The notes under the pieces are model-generated. The model was not told where the DNA came from and did not search any database. It saw nothing but the letters and a program-made list of their open reading frames with translations. From contig NZ_JABUXU010000002.1 of assembly GCF_014897675.1 (NCBI RefSeq), forward strand, positions 1-64,000: 64,000 nucleotides of DNA. Reading direction: 5' to 3'. Both the position numbers and the translations under genes were made by a program. The stretch comes from Advenella sp. FME57. Lineage in GTDB: Bacteria; Pseudomonadota; Gammaproteobacteria; Burkholderiales; Burkholderiaceae_B. Of this stretch, positions 17,953-29,918 are shown one piece after another (position 1 is the first letter of the stretch; each line of letters opens with the position of its first letter).

Positions 17953-19769
17953 AGCTGAATCTGGATTTGCTCAAATCAAAAAAAACATCACGTGGCGGTT
18001 ACCAGCCTGGTAAGCGCCCGTCCCAGCATCACTACTACAGCAGCAGCCCGGTGCTGCACGTGCAGATACCCAAGTGGCGTGCGCGTTTGCTGTTTGTCGT
18101 GATCAGCCTGGGGTTCACCACCGTCATTGCCAAATCGCTTTACCTGCAGACGATGAACAATGATTTTCTGCAGGCCGAGGGTGGCAAGCGTTATGAACGC
18201 ACGCTGGTACTGCCGGCCAATCGCGGGCGTGTGCTGGATCGCAATGGCGAGTTTCTTGCGACCAGTATTCCGGCAAAAGCGGTCTGGGCTTCGCCTGAAG
18301 AGACCCGCAGCGCCACGCCTGAACAGCTGGCGCGGCTGGCACGGCTGCTGGATATGTCGCTCAAAGATTTGACGACACGCCTGAGCAGTTCGGATAAAAC
18401 CTTTGTTTACCTGCGCCGTCAGGTCGCCATGGAGCCAGCTACCGAAATTCAGAAAATGAAAATCCCGGGAATCGGACTGCTGTCTGAAACCCGTCGCTCC
18501 TACCCGCAAGGTTCACTGATGGCGCACATCGTGGGCTTTACCAATATCGAAGATCGCGGTATTGAGGGTGTCGAGTTGGAATTCAACAAGCAGTTGTCGG
18601 GCCAGCCTGGATTGCGCAAAGTGCTGCGTGATCGCCTGGGTCGAATCATTGGCGACATGCAGGAAGTAGAGCCTGCGCGCGATGGGCAGAATCTGGAGTT
18701 AACCGTTGATAGTCGCGTGCAGTTTCTGGTTTCCAAGGCTCTGCAAAAGGCCATCGCCGATCATCAAGCATCTTCAGGTGCGGCAGTGGTCGTGGACGCG
18801 CAGAACGGTGAAATCCTTTCAATGGTCAGCCTGCCCACATACAATCCCAACAATCAGCAGGAGCGGCGGGGCGCCGCCTTGCGCAACCGGGCTATTACCG
18901 ATACGTTCGAGCCCGGCTCTATCGTGAAGCCGCTGGTGGCCGCGCTGGCGCTTGATGCCGGCGCGGTGACCACGAAAACCAAATTCAATACCGGACACGG
19001 CACCTATCGTTATCACGGTGCAACCATTACAGACGTAAGCACGCGCAATGGCGTACTGGACGTGGCCGGCATCATCCGTCGTTCTAGCAATATCGGCATG
19101 ACCATGATCTCCGAGCGTTTGCGCTCAGAGCAAATGTGGACAGTCTTCAATGCGCTGGGCTTCGGACAGGCGCCCAATATGGGCTTTCCTGGCGCCGCTT
19201 CCGGACGCGTGCGTCCCTGGGAGCGCTGGCGTCCTATTGAGCGGGCGACCATGGCATATGGCTACGGCCTGTCGGTCTCGTTGCTGCAAATGGCGCATGC
19301 GTACACAGCGCTGGCCCGCAACGGCGATATGATTTCGCTGTCCCTGGTGAAAAACCGGGCTAACCCGACCAGTATCCAGATTTATAAACCGGAAACCGCC
19401 CGCGCTGTTCGTCAGATGCTGGAGGATGCGGCCGGCTCGGAAGGTACCAAGATTCAGGGCAAGGTCATGGGATACCGGATCGGTGGCAAGAGCGGCACCG
19501 CCCGTAAAATTGTCGATGGTCGCTATAGCCGCAAAGACTATCGAGGCTCGTTCGTGGCCATGGCGCCCATTTCCAAGCCACGGATTATCGTGGCCGTCAC
19601 GCTTGATCAACCGCGCAAGGGCGGTTACTACGGCAGCGTGATTGCCGGGCCGGTGGCGGCTTCCATCATTGAAGATACGCTGAAGTATCTGGCCGTCCCA
19701 CCCGATGCGCCGATCGAGCCAGCTCCTCTTGAGGCGCGAAATACCGTACCCAAGAGGAGTCAGGGATGA
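17949..19769 (+). CDS. ftsI: Peptidoglycan D,D-transpeptidase FtsI (PBP3)
   Basis: Septal transpeptidase, 606 residues. A short cytoplasmic basic stretch and one membrane helix (about 38-58) lead into the pedestal domain starting GKRYERTLVLPANRGRVLDR. The transpeptidase domain holds the catalytic Ser324 in the S-x-x-K motif (SIVK), the SSN motif (RRSSNIGM) and the KSG motif (GGKSGTARK). It overlaps ftsL and murEF by 4 bp each (ATGA). Beta-lactam target, works with FtsW. Confidence 0.96.
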   Translation: MKLNLDLLKSKKTSRGGYQPGKRPSQHHYYSSSPVLHVQIPKWRARLLFVVISLGFTTVIAKSLYLQTMNNDFLQAEGGKRYERTLVLPANRGRVLDRNGEFLATSIPAKAVWASPEETRSATPEQLARLARLLDMSLKDLTTRLSSSDKTFVYLRRQVAMEPATEIQKMKIPGIGLLSETRRSYPQGSLMAHIVGFTNIEDRGIEGVELEFNKQLSGQPGLRKVLRDRLGRIIGDMQEVEPARDGQNLELTVDSRVQFLVSKALQKAIADHQASSGAAVVVDAQNGEILSMVSLPTYNPNNQQERRGAALRNRAITDTFEPGSIVKPLVAALALDAGAVTTKTKFNTGHGTYRYHGATITDVSTRNGVLDVAGIIRRSSNIGMTMISERLRSEQMWTVFNALGFGQAPNMGFPGAASGRVRPWERWRPIERATMAYGYGLSVSLLQMAHAYTALARNGDMISLSLVKNRANPTSIQIYKPETARAVRQMLEDAAGSEGTKIQGKVMGYRIGGKSGTARKIVDGRYSRKDYRGSFVAMAPISKPRIIVAVTLDQPRKGGYYGSVIAGPVAASIIEDTLKYLAVPPDAPIEPAPLEARNTVPKRSQG

Positions 19770-22564
19770 ACGGCCGACAGATAGCGCAATGGCTTGCCGG
19801 CCATGTCACGGATAAAGCGGATTTACGGCTAGACTCCAGAGACATCCAGAAAGGGGATGTCTTTGTTGCTTGTGCAGGTAGCGTAGTCAACGGCCTTGCG
19901 TATATTCCCGATGCCATAAAAAAAGGCGCCGTGGCAGTGATTGCCGATGTCGCCAGCACGAACCAGGGCCAGGCATTGCTGGATGCCGGGCATGCCGTTC
20001 CGGTATTGCCGGTAGTCGGCTTGCGAACCCATTTGGGCGAGATTGCCGATAGCTGGTATGACCATCCTTCGGCAGCGGTCTCGGTCATTGCGGTCACAGG
20101 CACCAATGGCAAAACCTCTTGCGTTACCTGGATTGCCGAAGCGCTGAATGCTATCGGCAAATCCTGCGCCACCATCGGCACACTGGGAACGGTGATGCCT
20201 GACGGAACCAATCTGGGCGGCTATCTGACAACGCCCGACGTGCTCACGCTACACCGGCAAATTGCCCAAATGCGCGCTGCCGGCGTTGAGTATGTGGCGA
20301 TGGAAGCGTCTTCCATCGGTATCGAGCAGGGTCGCATGGACGGACTGCAGGTCAAGGTGGCGGCATTTACCAATCTAACGCTGGATCATCTGGACTATCA
20401 TCAGAGCATGGCGCGCTATGAAGCGGCCAAGAGGGCGTTGTTTGTCTGGCCGGGGCTCAGTCATGCCATTGTGAATATGGATGATGAGGCCGGCGAACGC
20501 ATATTTGCGAAAACCACGGCGCATGCCAGGGCGGGCTATTCACTGAAGGCCGCGCCGCAGGCGACATTCACGGCAGTCGAACATGAGTTTCGCGATTATG
20601 GCCTGGTGTTTACGTTGCGCACGCCCGGTGGCGATGCGCAGTTGACCACGCGCCTGCTGGGTGAGCATTCCATTGCCAATATTCTGCTTGTCGTTGCCGT
20701 GCTGGATGCCCTGGGCATTCATTTGCGCCAAAGCGCCGGGCTGGTATCGTTGCTTACTCCGGTGCCCGGACGGTTGCAGACCGTTACGCCGGCAGGTGCC
20801 GACGCGGGCCACAAACGCCCGTTGGTTGTGGTCGATTACTCGCATACTCCTGATTCGCTGGAACGCGCATTACAGGCCTTGCAGCCGGTCGCCACGGCCC
20901 GTGGTGGGCAGCTTTTATGCATTTTCGGTTGCGGGGGCGATCGGGATAAGTCCAAGCGCCCGATCATGGGGCAGATCGCCGCGCGTCTGGCTGATCAGGT
21001 ACTGGTGACCAGTGATAATCCGCGCACCGAAGCGCCCGGCGATATTCTGAACGATATTCTCAAGGGTATGCCGCAAGGCGCACGCGCCGAGCCCGATCGC
21101 GGCTGCGCGATTATCGAAATGATCCTGAAGGCATCCGCTGCCGACGTGGTGCTGGTTGCCGGAAAGGGGCACGAAACCTATCAGGAAATCAACCACGAAC
21201 GCCAGCCTTTTGACGATCTGGAGTGGTCGCGACTGGGGTTGCTGTTGCGCGATCGACCCGAGATTTCTACTGACTCCCGGCATGTTCCGGAGAACGGGTT
21301 GTTTGTTGCCATTCGCGGCGAGCTGCATGATGGCCATGAATTTATTGGCGCTGCCGGGCAGGCTGGCGCTGCCGCTGCACTGGTCAGCCGCCGCGATCCG
21401 GCGGTGGATCTGCCGCAAATTCTGGTTGCCGATACCACGATTGCCTTGATGAGTATGGGGCATGCCTGGCGTCGCCAGTATTGCCTGCCGTTGATTGCCG
21501 TGGCCGGCAGCAATGGTAAAACCACGACCAAAGAGATGATCTCTTGCGTGCTGGCCGCTGGCGTCGGCATTGAGCGTCGCTTTGCGACTGAAGGCAATTT
21601 GAATAACCAATGGGGCGTGCCGCGCAGCCTGCTTAAATTGACATCGGAACATCAGATGGCGGTGCTGGAACTGGGGATGAACCATCCGGGTGAAATCGAG
21701 CAACTGGCCGCGCTATGTGAACCCAGTATCGCAGTCGTGACCAATGCGCAGCGCGAGCACCAGGAATTCATGCACACGGTCCAGGCCGTGGCCATTGAAA
21801 ACGGACAGGTGTTTTTGTCCCTGCCGGCCGATGGTACCGCAATCTTTCCAGCCGATGAGCCTTACGCCGATTTGTGGCAGGAGTTGGCCGGCGAGCGTCG
21901 CGTGCTGACCTTTGGGCAGACGGCCGATGCCGATTTTTACGCCGAGTCGGTGGTTTCCGATGCACTTGGCATTTCGTTTGTCATGAAAACCCCGGTCGGG
22001 CAGATTGATGTGCGCCTGGCCATCGCCGGCGCCCATAATGTCCGCAATAGTCTGGCGGCAGCGGCCTGCGCCCATGCAGCAGGCATTAGTCTGGCGGATA
22101 TCCGTGACGGCCTGCAGACATTTGCCCCGGTCAAGGGACGAATGCGCAGTCATACGCTGTCCGGCGGCCTGACGCTGGTCGATGACTCGTATAATGCGAA
22201 TCCGGACTCTGTAATTGCAGCGATCGATGTTCTGGCCGCGCTGCCTGCGCCAACCGTGCTGGTTCTGGGCGATATGGCCGAAGTAGGCGAGAACGGGCCG
22301 CAAATGCATGAGGAAATGGGGCAATACGCCCGTAATAAAGGCATTTCATATGTGTTTACATATGGGAATGCCAGTGCGCTGGCTGCGCAGGCGTGTGGCC
22401 AGGCGGCAGAACATATGACAGATATACATAAAATCGCAGAAAGGGTCGTTGCGAGACAGCCCGCAAGCATACTGGTAAAGGGCTCTAGATCGATGCGGAT
22501 GGAACGGGTAGTGCAGGACTTGCTGTCCTGGTCAAAAAAGAACGAGGCCGGTCATGCTCTATGA
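19766..22564 (+). CDS. murE-murF: Bifunctional MurE-MurF fusion ligase
   Basis: A single 932-residue chain with two Mur ligases. Residues 1-490 are MurE, which adds meso-diaminopimelate: P-loop TGTNGKTS at about 111-118, carbamylated-Lys region [12 protein letters not shown], and the DAP-specific DNPR motif (SDNPRTE). From about 495 it is MurF, which adds D-Ala-D-Ala: [16 protein letters not shown]-loop [11 protein letters not shown] at about 581-591, and [13 protein letters not shown]. The junction ([10 protein letters not shown]) is short and there is no stop or restart. The normal first 20 or so residues of MurF are missing. The same fusion is known in Bordetella. It overlaps ftsI (ATGA) and mraY (11 bp). 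Confidence 0.95.
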   Translation: MNGRQIAQWLAGHVTDKADLRLDSRDIQKGDVFVACAGSVVNGLAYIPDAIKKGAVAVIADVASTNQGQALLDAGHAVPVLPVVGLRTHLGEIADSWYDHPSAAVSVIAVTGTNGKTSCVTWIAEALNAIGKSCATIGTLGTVMPDGTNLGGYLTTPDVLTLHRQIAQMRAAGVEYVAMEASSIGIEQGRMDGLQVKVAAFTNLTLDHLDYHQSMARYEAAKRALFVWPGLSHAIVNMDDEAGERIFAKTTAHARAGYSLKAAPQATFTAVEHEFRDYGLVFTLRTPGGDAQLTTRLLGEHSIANILLVVAVLDALGIHLRQSAGLVSLLTPVPGRLQTVTPAGADAGHKRPLVVVDYSHTPDSLERALQALQPVATARGGQLLCIFGCGGDRDKSKRPIMGQIAARLADQVLVTSDNPRTEAPGDILNDILKGMPQGARAEPDRGCAIIEMILKASAADVVLVAGKGHETYQEINHERQPFDDLEWSRLGLLLRDRPEISTDSRHVPENGLFVAIRGELHDGHEFIGAAGQAGAAAALVSRRDPAVDLPQILVADTTIALMSMGHAWRRQYCLPLIAVAGSNGKTTTKEMISCVLAAGVGIERRFATEGNLNNQWGVPRSLLKLTSEHQMAVLELGMNHPGEIEQLAALCEPSIAVVTNAQREHQEFMHTVQAVAIENGQVFLSLPADGTAIFPADEPYADLWQELAGERRVLTFGQTADADFYAESVVSDALGISFVMKTPVGQIDVRLAIAGAHNVRNSLAAAACAHAAGISLADIRDGLQTFAPVKGRMRSHTLSGGLTLVDDSYNANPDSVIAAIDVLAALPAPTVLVLGDMAEVGENGPQMHEEMGQYARNKGISYVFTYGNASALAAQACGQAAEHMTDIHKIAERVVARQPASILVKGSRSMRMERVVQDLLSWSKKNEAGHAL

Positions 22565-23723
22565 ACTGACCCGGTGGCTCTCGCCCACATTTTCCGTCCT
22601 GAGTGTTTTTGAATACATTACGTTGCGGGCCATGTTTGCCTGCGCAACGGCGCTGTTTATCGGGCTGATGGCCGGGCCGCACGTGATTCGCAAGCTAACC
22701 GAACTCAAAATCGGCCAGGCCGTGCGCAGCTACGGTCCTGAGACCCATCTGGTCAAAAACGGCACACCGACCATGGGTGGCGCGCTGATTCTGATTGCTA
22801 TCGGTGTTGCGACACTGCTATGGGCAGACCTGAGCAACCGTTTCGTCTGGGTTGTGCTGCTGGTCACCTTCGGCTTTGGCGCCATCGGCTGGGTCGATGA
22901 CTACCGCAAGGTGGTTCATCGTAATCCGGAAGGCATGTCCTCGCGCGAAAAATTCGCGTGGCAGGCTATTATTGGCCTGATTGCCTCTGTGTACTTGACG
23001 TTTGCCGTCTCGGCGCCCGCCAATGCCGACATTTTCCGCCTCATGTGGGCCTGGGTGAGCAGCGGCTTCACCATGCCGCTGCCTTCCCGTGCTGACCTGA
23101 TCGTGCCGTTTTTCAAAAGCGTGAGCTATCCGCTGGGTGTTTTCGGCTTTGTGATTCTGACCTGGATGGTGATTGTCGGGGCCAGCAACGCCGTGAACCT
23201 GACCGACGGGCTCGATGGCCTGGCGATTATGCCAACCGTCATGGTCGGCAGCGCGCTGGGCATTTTTGCCTACGTGGTCGGCCGTGTGGACTATTCCAAA
23301 TACCTGCTCTTTCCATATATTCCGGGCGCGTCCGAAGTGCTGGTGCTATGCGCCGCACTGGGCGGCGCCGGTCTGGCCTTTTTATGGTTCAACGCCTATC
23401 CGGCCCAGGTATTCATGGGCGATGTGGGCGCGCTGGCACTGGGCGGCATGCTGGGTACGATCGCCGTGATCGTGCGCCAGGAAATCGTGCTTTTCATCAT
23501 GGGCGGCGTATTTGTGGCCGAAACGCTGTCGGTCATGATCCAGGTGTTCTGGTTCAAATATACAAAGAAAAAAACCGGTACTGGCAGGCGAATATTGCGC
23601 ATGGCGCCGCTGCATCATCATTTTGAAGTGGGTGGCTGGAAAGAAACCCAGGTTGTGGTGCGTTTCTGGATTATTACGATGATGCTGGTTCTGCTGGGAC
23701 TGGCAACACTTAAACTGCGATGA
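22554..23723 (+). CDS. mraY: Phospho-MurNAc-pentapeptide transferase MraY
   Basis: Inner-membrane enzyme that makes lipid I from UDP-MurNAc-pentapeptide and undecaprenyl phosphate; 389 residues with ten predicted membrane helices. Family motifs are [21 protein letters not shown] (the Asp pair in the active site), [13 protein letters not shown] and the C-terminal MAPLHHHFE. It starts inside the end of murEF and overlaps murD by 4 bp. Confidence 0.97.
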   Translation: MLYELTRWLSPTFSVLSVFEYITLRAMFACATALFIGLMAGPHVIRKLTELKIGQAVRSYGPETHLVKNGTPTMGGALILIAIGVATLLWADLSNRFVWVVLLVTFGFGAIGWVDDYRKVVHRNPEGMSSREKFAWQAIIGLIASVYLTFAVSAPANADIFRLMWAWVSSGFTMPLPSRADLIVPFFKSVSYPLGVFGFVILTWMVIVGASNAVNLTDGLDGLAIMPTVMVGSALGIFAYVVGRVDYSKYLLFPYIPGASEVLVLCAALGGAGLAFLWFNAYPAQVFMGDVGALALGGMLGTIAVIVRQEIVLFIMGGVFVAETLSVMIQVFWFKYTKKKTGTGRRILRMAPLHHHFEVGGWKETQVVVRFWIITMMLVLLGLATLKLR

Positions 23724-25252
23724 ATACCGATACAGGCGGCGTGGCCGTTTTTCCATCTCGTGTCTTGATTCTTGGCCTGGGTGAAACCGGGCTGGCTTCG
23801 GCATTGTGGTGCCTGCGCCAGAATGCGGCACTGCATATTGTCGATACGCGGGACTGCCCGCCAGGTCTTGCCACGCTTGCCGAGCAGGGCCAGGGCGATA
23901 TCACGCGTTTTCTGGGTGCTCAGGCGTTCACCGATGCCGCGCTCGAAGGCGTAGAGCAGATCATCCTGAGTCCCGGCCTTGCACCGTCGGAGCCGGCGCT
24001 GGCAGCTTTTCTGGCAAAGGCGCAGCAACGGCAGATCCCGGTCATCGGCGAAATCGAACTGTTTGCGCTGGCCCTGGCCGATCTTGCAACTGCGCAAGAC
24101 TATAAGCCGCAAGTGCTGGCTATTACCGGAACCAACGGCAAAACCACCGTTACCTCGCTGACGCAAGCCATGCTGGAAACGGCGGGCAAAACGGCCATCG
24201 CCGCGGGCAATATCAGCCCGTCGGCGTTGACCGCGCTCATGCAGGCGCTGGACGCGCAGTCGCTGCCGCAGGTTTGGGTGCTGGAACTGTCCAGTTTCCA
24301 GATGCAGACGACGCAGTCACTGGCGCCGGATGCCGCCACCGTACTGAATTTGACGCAGGACCACCTTGACTGGCACCGCGATATGCAGGAATATGCCGCT
24401 GCCAAGGCGCGCCTGCTGGCTGCCAGCCGGGTTGCGATTATCAATCGCAACGATGCAGCCGTCGTGGCCATGATCGCCGATATCAATGATGTCCAGATGC
24501 GCAGCTTTGGTGCAGATGCCCCCGTACTGGTGGGCGATACCGGTATGGAAGGCGCGCACGGCGTGACCTGGATTACCGCCAGCGAGAAGGATGACTTCGA
24601 ATTGCCGGAAACGCCCGGCGCCAGGCGCAAGAAAAATGTCGAAAAACCCAGGCGCAAACCGGGCCTGATCAAGCGCCTGATGCCAGCCGACGCCATGCAG
24701 ATTCGCGGGCAGCACAATATGCTCAATGCCCAGGCCGCGATGCTTCTGTGCCGCGAGCTGGGGGTAGGCTGGGGGCCCATGCTCAATACGCTGCGGGAAT
24801 TTGCCGCCGGTCTGTACCGGACGCAATTTGAACGCAGTATCCGTGGCGTTGATTTTTTCAACGACAGCAAGGGCACCAATGTGGGTGCAACCGTGGCTGC
24901 GCTCGAGGGCATGGGACGCGATATCGTGCTTATTGCCGGCGGTGTGGGCAAAGGCCAGGATTTTTCTCCGCTGGCTGCGTCCGTGCGAAGGTGCGCCCGT
25001 GCGGTCATTCTGATTGGTGAAGCGACGGCAGTCATTGAACAGGCGCTGGCGCAGACCGGCGTAGCCTGCCATCGCGCCGAATCCATGGAAGCGGCGGTCA
25101 GGCAGGCCCTAGAGCTGGCGCAACAGGGCGACGCGGTATTGATGTCTCCTGCATGTTCCAGCTTCGACATGTTTAAAAGCTATGCGCATCGCGGTCAGGT
25201 CTTTTCTGCTGCCGTGCATGAGCTGGCGCTTGATAACGGAGAAGTGGCATGA
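23720..25252 (+). CDS. murD: UDP-MurNAc-L-Ala:D-Glu ligase MurD
   Basis: Adds D-glutamate to UDP-MurNAc-L-Ala, 510 residues, longer than the usual 440 or so. The N-domain has [13 protein letters not shown], the P-loop is [13 protein letters not shown], and the central domain has LELSSFQMQ. The extra length is in part a strongly basic insert in the central-to-C-terminal region ([19 protein letters not shown], near residues 296-315), just before [12 protein letters not shown]. The C-domain has [15 protein letters not shown]. It overlaps mraY and ftsW by 4 bp each. Confidence 0.95.
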   Translation: MNTDTGGVAVFPSRVLILGLGETGLASALWCLRQNAALHIVDTRDCPPGLATLAEQGQGDITRFLGAQAFTDAALEGVEQIILSPGLAPSEPALAAFLAKAQQRQIPVIGEIELFALALADLATAQDYKPQVLAITGTNGKTTVTSLTQAMLETAGKTAIAAGNISPSALTALMQALDAQSLPQVWVLELSSFQMQTTQSLAPDAATVLNLTQDHLDWHRDMQEYAAAKARLLAASRVAIINRNDAAVVAMIADINDVQMRSFGADAPVLVGDTGMEGAHGVTWITASEKDDFELPETPGARRKKNVEKPRRKPGLIKRLMPADAMQIRGQHNMLNAQAAMLLCRELGVGWGPMLNTLREFAAGLYRTQFERSIRGVDFFNDSKGTNVGATVAALEGMGRDIVLIAGGVGKGQDFSPLAASVRRCARAVILIGEATAVIEQALAQTGVACHRAESMEAAVRQALELAQQGDAVLMSPACSSFDMFKSYAHRGQVFSAAVHELALDNGEVA

Positions 25253-26469
25253 GTCTGCTGGGCGACCTGAGAGCAAGCGTCAATGCGGTCAAGCCTGGAC
25301 GCACCAGAATGCGCAATTATGATCTGCTGCTGGTAGCTGCAGTTGTTGCTCTTCTGATGTTCGGCTTGCTGATGGTGTTTTCTGCCTCGATCGCCCTGGT
25401 GGACGGACCCAAGTATTCCAATTCCACCCGCTATTATTTTTTTGTACGCCATGCCGTTTTCATTGTAATCGGTCTGGTGGGTTTCGCGATTACGGTTTCC
25501 CTGCCCATGCATATCTGGGAGAAATTTACCCTCCCGCTGTTTTTCGTGTCACTCTTCATGCTGGTGCTGGTGCTTATTCCGCATATCGGTAATGAGGTCA
25601 ACGGCGCGTATCGCTGGATTCCCTTGGGGCCATTGAATTTTCAGCCGTCCGAACTGACCAAGCTGGCCATGTTGCTTTTTGCCGCCGACTACACCGTGCG
25701 CAAGCAAAAGTACATGCATGATTTCTGGCGTGGCTTTGCGCCAATGATGGTGGCCCTGGGCGTGGTCGGTATTTTGCTGTTGCTCGAACCCGATCTGGGC
25801 GCCTTTATGGTCAGCGTCTCAATCGCAGTGGGTATTCTCTTTCTGGGCGGCATCAGTGCGGTGTTGTTTCTGCTGCTGGTTGTCGTGCTGCTGGGCTGCT
25901 TTGCCTTGCTGATTCTGATGGCGCCGTGGCGTGTGAAGCGTATCTTCGCTTATCTGGACCCGTTCGACCCCGAAACGGTGCAGTCTACCGGTTACCAGCT
26001 GGCTCATTCGCTGATAGCCATCGGGCGTGGCGAATGGTTCGGCGTCGGGCTGGGGTCCAGCGTCGAAAAACTGCACTACCTGCCCGAAGCACATACCGAT
26101 TTCATTATGGCTGTGGTGGGTGAAGAGCTGGGATTTGTCGGTATCATTTCCGTGGTGGTGCTGTTTCTGATTATTGTGCATCGTGGCTTTGAAATTGGCC
26201 GGCAGGCCATCGCCATGGATCGCGAATTCAGCGGCCTGGTGGCGCAGGGCGTGTCCATCTGGATGGGCGTGCAGGCACTGGTCAACCTTGGCGTGTGCCT
26301 GGGATTGCTGCCGACCAAGGGTCTGACATTGCCCCTGGTCAGTTATGGCGGCTCGTCCATTGTGATGAATCTGGTGGCCCTTGCCATTTTGATGCGCGTG
26401 GATTATGAGAGTCGCCTGATGATGCGGGGAGAGCGCCCTGACCGAAGGCCCTTGCGAGAATATCGATGA
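25249..26469 (+). CDS. ftsW: Peptidoglycan glycosyltransferase FtsW
   Basis: SEDS-family septal glycan polymerase, 406 residues, ten membrane helices. Family motifs are GLLMVFSAS in the first helix, [17 protein letters not shown] (long extracellular start of the catalytic loop), [10 protein letters not shown], the large loop with [20 protein letters not shown], and the signature [10 protein letters not shown] near the C-terminus. The catalytic Asp of SEDS proteins is in the [15 protein letters not shown] stretch region. Overlaps murD and murG by 4 bp. Confidence 0.96.
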   Translation: MSLLGDLRASVNAVKPGRTRMRNYDLLLVAAVVALLMFGLLMVFSASIALVDGPKYSNSTRYYFFVRHAVFIVIGLVGFAITVSLPMHIWEKFTLPLFFVSLFMLVLVLIPHIGNEVNGAYRWIPLGPLNFQPSELTKLAMLLFAADYTVRKQKYMHDFWRGFAPMMVALGVVGILLLLEPDLGAFMVSVSIAVGILFLGGISAVLFLLLVVVLLGCFALLILMAPWRVKRIFAYLDPFDPETVQSTGYQLAHSLIAIGRGEWFGVGLGSSVEKLHYLPEAHTDFIMAVVGEELGFVGIISVVVLFLIIVHRGFEIGRQAIAMDREFSGLVAQGVSIWMGVQALVNLGVCLGLLPTKGLTLPLVSYGGSSIVMNLVALAILMRVDYESRLMMRGERPDRRPLREYR

Positions 26470-27554
26470 ATAGCGTTCATTCCGATTCACGTACGTTGCT
26501 GGTGATGGCAGGCGGGACCGGCGGGCATATCATGCCCGGTCTGGCCGTGGCCGCACAAATGCGTGCGCGGGGCTGGCAGGTCATGTGGCTGGGCAATCCG
26601 GACAAAATGGAAGGGCGTCTGGTGCCGGCTGCGGCGATTCCTCTGCTGCCATTGCACTTTGCCGGTTTGCGAGGCAAGGGGCCGTTGGCGCTGTTGAAAT
26701 TGCCATTCATGCTGGGCAAGGCATGCCTGCAGGCGCGACGCGCCCTCAAGCAGTGCCGGCCTGCGGTCGTACTGGGCATGGGCGGCTATGTGGCCGTTCC
26801 TGGCGGCCTGATGGCAAGACTGTCCAATATTCCGCTGGTAATTCATGAACAGAATGCCGTGGCCGGCACAGCCAACCATTGGCTTGCTAAAATATCGGCT
26901 TTCGTATTGACGGGTTTTCCAGACGTGCTGCCTGGCGGGCAGATGGTGGGCAATCCTGTGCGCGGTGAATTGGCCAATACGCCGGAACCGGGTGTGCGCT
27001 ATGGTGCGCGCGAGGGTGTCTTGCGTATTCTGGTGGTGGGCGGCAGTTTGGGTGCGCAGGCCCTCAATACTGTGGTGCCCGCCGCCATGGCGCTGATCGC
27101 ACCGGGGCAGCGTCCGCAAATCATGCATCAGGCCGGCGAGCAGCATATTGCCAGCCTTCAGGACACCTATAAACAGGCGAATGTCAGCGCAGAATGCCTG
27201 CCTTTCATCGATGATATGGTCACGGCCATGATGTCGGCCGACCTGATTATCTGCCGTGCCGGCGCCATGACGGTGGCCGAAGTGGCAGCGGTTGGGGTGG
27301 CCGCGCTGTTTGTGCCGCTGCCGCATGCCATCGATGACCACCAGACGGCAAATGCTGCATGGCTGACCGGCCGCAATGCGGCCTGGGCACAGCCCCAGCG
27401 CGAATTTACCGCAGCCTGGCTGGCCGAATGGATACAAAGTCGTACTCGTGATCAATTGATGCAGACTGCAGTGGCTGCCCGAGCCTGCGCCAGAACGCAG
27501 GCCACACAGACCATTGCAGATATTTGCGAGCGCGCGAGCGCAGGAAAAACATGA
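26466..27554 (+). CDS. murG: Lipid II synthase MurG
   Basis: GT28 glycosyltransferase that adds GlcNAc to lipid I on the inner face of the membrane, 362 residues. It shows the N-terminal glycine-rich loop [15 protein letters not shown], the second Gly loop [23 protein letters not shown], and the C-domain motif [11 protein letters not shown] followed by [15 protein letters not shown]. Overlaps ftsW and murC by 4 bp. Confidence 0.97.
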   Translation: MNSVHSDSRTLLVMAGGTGGHIMPGLAVAAQMRARGWQVMWLGNPDKMEGRLVPAAAIPLLPLHFAGLRGKGPLALLKLPFMLGKACLQARRALKQCRPAVVLGMGGYVAVPGGLMARLSNIPLVIHEQNAVAGTANHWLAKISAFVLTGFPDVLPGGQMVGNPVRGELANTPEPGVRYGAREGVLRILVVGGSLGAQALNTVVPAAMALIAPGQRPQIMHQAGEQHIASLQDTYKQANVSAECLPFIDDMVTAMMSADLIICRAGAMTVAEVAAVGVAALFVPLPHAIDDHQTANAAWLTGRNAAWAQPQREFTAAWLAEWIQSRTRDQLMQTAVAARACARTQATQTIADICERASAGKT

Positions 27555-28966
27555 AACATCGGATTAGACACATTCACTTTGTCGGTATCGGCGGCTCCGG
27601 TATGAGCGGTATTGCCGAAGTTCTGGTCAATCTCGGATATAAAGTCAGCGGCTCGGATCTGCAGGAGTCGGCGGTGACCCGTCGCCTGGCAGAGTTGGGC
27701 GCGCAGATTTTTATCGGCCATCACGCCGAAAATGTCGGCGAGGCCGACGCCATTGTTACATCGACGGCTGTGGCCAACAGCAACCCCGAGGTGCTCACGG
27801 CCAGGGCCAAGCGGATTCCCGTGGTGCCTCGCGCCATTATGCTGGCAGAGCTGATGCGCCTTAAACGCGGCATCGCCATTGCCGGCACGCACGGCAAAAC
27901 CACGACCACCAGCCTGGTGGCCAGTGTGCTGGCCGCTGCCGGCCTGGATCCTACCTTTGTGATTGGCGGCCGCCTGAATTCGGCCGGCGCCAATGCGCGG
28001 CTGGGCCAGGGTGAATATATTGTGGTCGAGGCTGACGAGTCGGACGCCTCGTTTCTGAATCTGTTGCCGGTCATGTCCATCATCACCAATATCGATGCAG
28101 ACCATATGGACACGTATGGCCACGACATGACGCGGTTAAAAAGCGCTTTTGTCGAATTTACCCAGCGCATGCCGTTTTATGGCAGCGCCATCGTATGTGT
28201 CGACGACAGCAACGTTCGTAACATTATTCCGTTTATCTCGCGCCCGCTGGTGACTTATGGGTTTGGTGAAGAAGCGATGTACCGGGCGGTCAACGTGCAG
28301 CCTCGACAAACGCGCATGGCGTTTACCGTTGAGCGGCGGATCACCCCGGCCAAACGCCTGCCGGACCTGGATATCGTGCTCAATTTGCCCGGCCGCCACA
28401 ATGTGCTGAACTCGCTTGCCGCCATTGCGGTGGCCACAGAGCTGGAGCTGGCCGACGAGGATATCGTGAGCGCCCTGATCGGCTTTAACGGCGTTGGGCG
28501 CCGCTTTTCCTACACCGGAGACTTTGCCGTTCCGCAGGATCATGGCGGCGGTACCTACACGCTGATCGATGACTACGCGCATCACCCCATCGAAATGGCC
28601 GCCACGGTCGAGGCGGCACGCGGTGCCTGGCCCGAACGCCGGCTGGTGCTGGCTTTCCAGCCTCATCGATATACACGCACCCGCGATTGTTTCGAAGACT
28701 TTGTCAATGTGCTCAGTCGGGCCGATGCCGTACTGCTAAGCGAAGTCTATGCCGCAGGCGAGCAACCCATTGTGGCTGCCGATGGCCGGGCCCTGTCGCG
28801 CGCTTTACGCGTGGCAGGCAAGGTTGAACCGGTTTTTGTCGAAGATGTGGCCGAACTGCCGCAGGCCATTATCAACTTTGTTCGCGACGGTGATGTGGTC
28901 ATCGTCATGGGTGCCGGGTCAATCAACAAGGTGCCCGGACAGTTGGGAGAGCGCAATGAGCAATGA
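27551..28966 (+). CDS. murC: UDP-MurNAc:L-Ala ligase MurC
   Basis: First amino acid addition in muropeptide synthesis, 471 residues. It begins [19 protein letters not shown], with the P-loop [14 protein letters not shown], the acidic [14 protein letters not shown], and [11 protein letters not shown] with [13 protein letters not shown] in the C-domain. The open frame reaches nine codons further upstream, but the ATG at 27551 overlaps the murG stop (ATGA) and gives the conserved N-terminus. Overlaps ddl by 11 bp. Confidence 0.97.
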   Translation: MKHRIRHIHFVGIGGSGMSGIAEVLVNLGYKVSGSDLQESAVTRRLAELGAQIFIGHHAENVGEADAIVTSTAVANSNPEVLTARAKRIPVVPRAIMLAELMRLKRGIAIAGTHGKTTTTSLVASVLAAAGLDPTFVIGGRLNSAGANARLGQGEYIVVEADESDASFLNLLPVMSIITNIDADHMDTYGHDMTRLKSAFVEFTQRMPFYGSAIVCVDDSNVRNIIPFISRPLVTYGFGEEAMYRAVNVQPRQTRMAFTVERRITPAKRLPDLDIVLNLPGRHNVLNSLAAIAVATELELADEDIVSALIGFNGVGRRFSYTGDFAVPQDHGGGTYTLIDDYAHHPIEMAATVEAARGAWPERRLVLAFQPHRYTRTRDCFEDFVNVLSRADAVLLSEVYAAGEQPIVAADGRALSRALRVAGKVEPVFVEDVAELPQAIINFVRDGDVVIVMGAGSINKVPGQLGERNEQ

Positions 28967-29918
28967 ATTTGGCAAGGTAGGGGTGCTGTATGGCGGCCAG
29001 TCCGCGGAACGGCCTGTGTCGCTGGTTTCAGGCAAGGGCGTATATGAAGCCCTGCTCAGCAAGGGCATTGACGCCCACCTGTTTGATACTGCCGAGCATT
29101 CCCTGGCAGAACTGGCTGCGGCCGGCTTTGACCGTGTTTTCATTGCCCTGCACGGCCGGTATGGCGAAGACGGCTCCCTGCAGGGGGCGCTGGAACTGCT
29201 GCGCATTCCCTACACAGGAAGCGGCGTGATGGCGTCCGGTCTGGCCATGGACAAAATCATGACCAAACGCATCTGGATTGAACAAGGCATTCCGACGGCG
29301 CCTTATTGCAAAGTGCGGACCCGCCAAGATATGGATGGCGCCAGTCAGATGCTGGGCTACCCCTTTATTCTCAAGGCACCGCATGAAGGCTCGACGCTGG
29401 GACTGAGCAAAGTGGCCGGCCCGCAAGAGCTGACTGTCGCCTTTGACGAGGTGTTCCAGTTTGACAGCGAACTGCTGGCCGAAAAATTCGTCGTCGGGCG
29501 CGAACTGACCGTTGCCATTCTGGGCAAGGGCGACACGGCGCGGGCGTTTCCGATTATCGAAATCGTGGCGCCCGATGGCAAATACGATTTCGAACACAAG
29601 TATGTTTCGGACGAGACGCAATATCATTGTCCGGCTGACCTGCCGCAGGATCTGGCCGCCAGCATCCGGCAGACATGTGAAAAGGCGTTTGTCGCCGTAG
29701 GCTGCGAGGGCTGGGGCCGTGTCGATGTGATGCTGGACAATGACAATCGCTATTTTCTGCTGGAGGTCAATACCTCTCCGGGCATGACGCCGCATTCGCT
29801 GGTGCCCATGGGCGCCAAGGCCGAAGGCGTCAGTTATGCCGACTTGTGCGTGAAGATCCTGGCGCAGGCCAGTTGCAAGATCCAGCGCACCAAACCCGTG
29901 ACGGAGCCAGGACTGTAA
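28956..29918 (+). CDS. ddlB: D-alanine--D-alanine ligase
   Basis: ATP-grasp enzyme that makes D-Ala-D-Ala for MurF, 320 residues. N-domain [21 protein letters not shown], central [18 protein letters not shown]-grasp DKIMTKRIW and [14 protein letters not shown], and the metal-binding end [16 protein letters not shown]. The open frame extends upstream into murC, but GGGAGAG precedes the ATG at 28956 and this gives the family N-terminus. Its stop directly touches the ftsQ start. Confidence 0.96.
   Translation: MSNEFGKVGVLYGGQSAERPVSLVSGKGVYEALLSKGIDAHLFDTAEHSLAELAAAGFDRVFIALHGRYGEDGSLQGALELLRIPYTGSGVMASGLAMDKIMTKRIWIEQGIPTAPYCKVRTRQDMDGASQMLGYPFILKAPHEGSTLGLSKVAGPQELTVAFDEVFQFDSELLAEKFVVGRELTVAILGKGDTARAFPIIEIVAPDGKYDFEHKYVSDETQYHCPADLPQDLAASIRQTCEKAFVAVGCEGWGRVDVMLDNDNRYFLLEVNTSPGMTPHSLVPMGAKAEGVSYADLCVKILAQASCKIQRTKPVTEPGL

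Noticed and set aside
24100-25170. A 356-residue open frame antisense to murD
   Set aside because: Low-complexity Ser/Ala-rich translation, shadow of murD; no family features or ribosome binding site.
28749-28955. N-terminal extension of Ddl inside murC
   Set aside because: Not conserved; the ATG at 28956 gives the normal family start.
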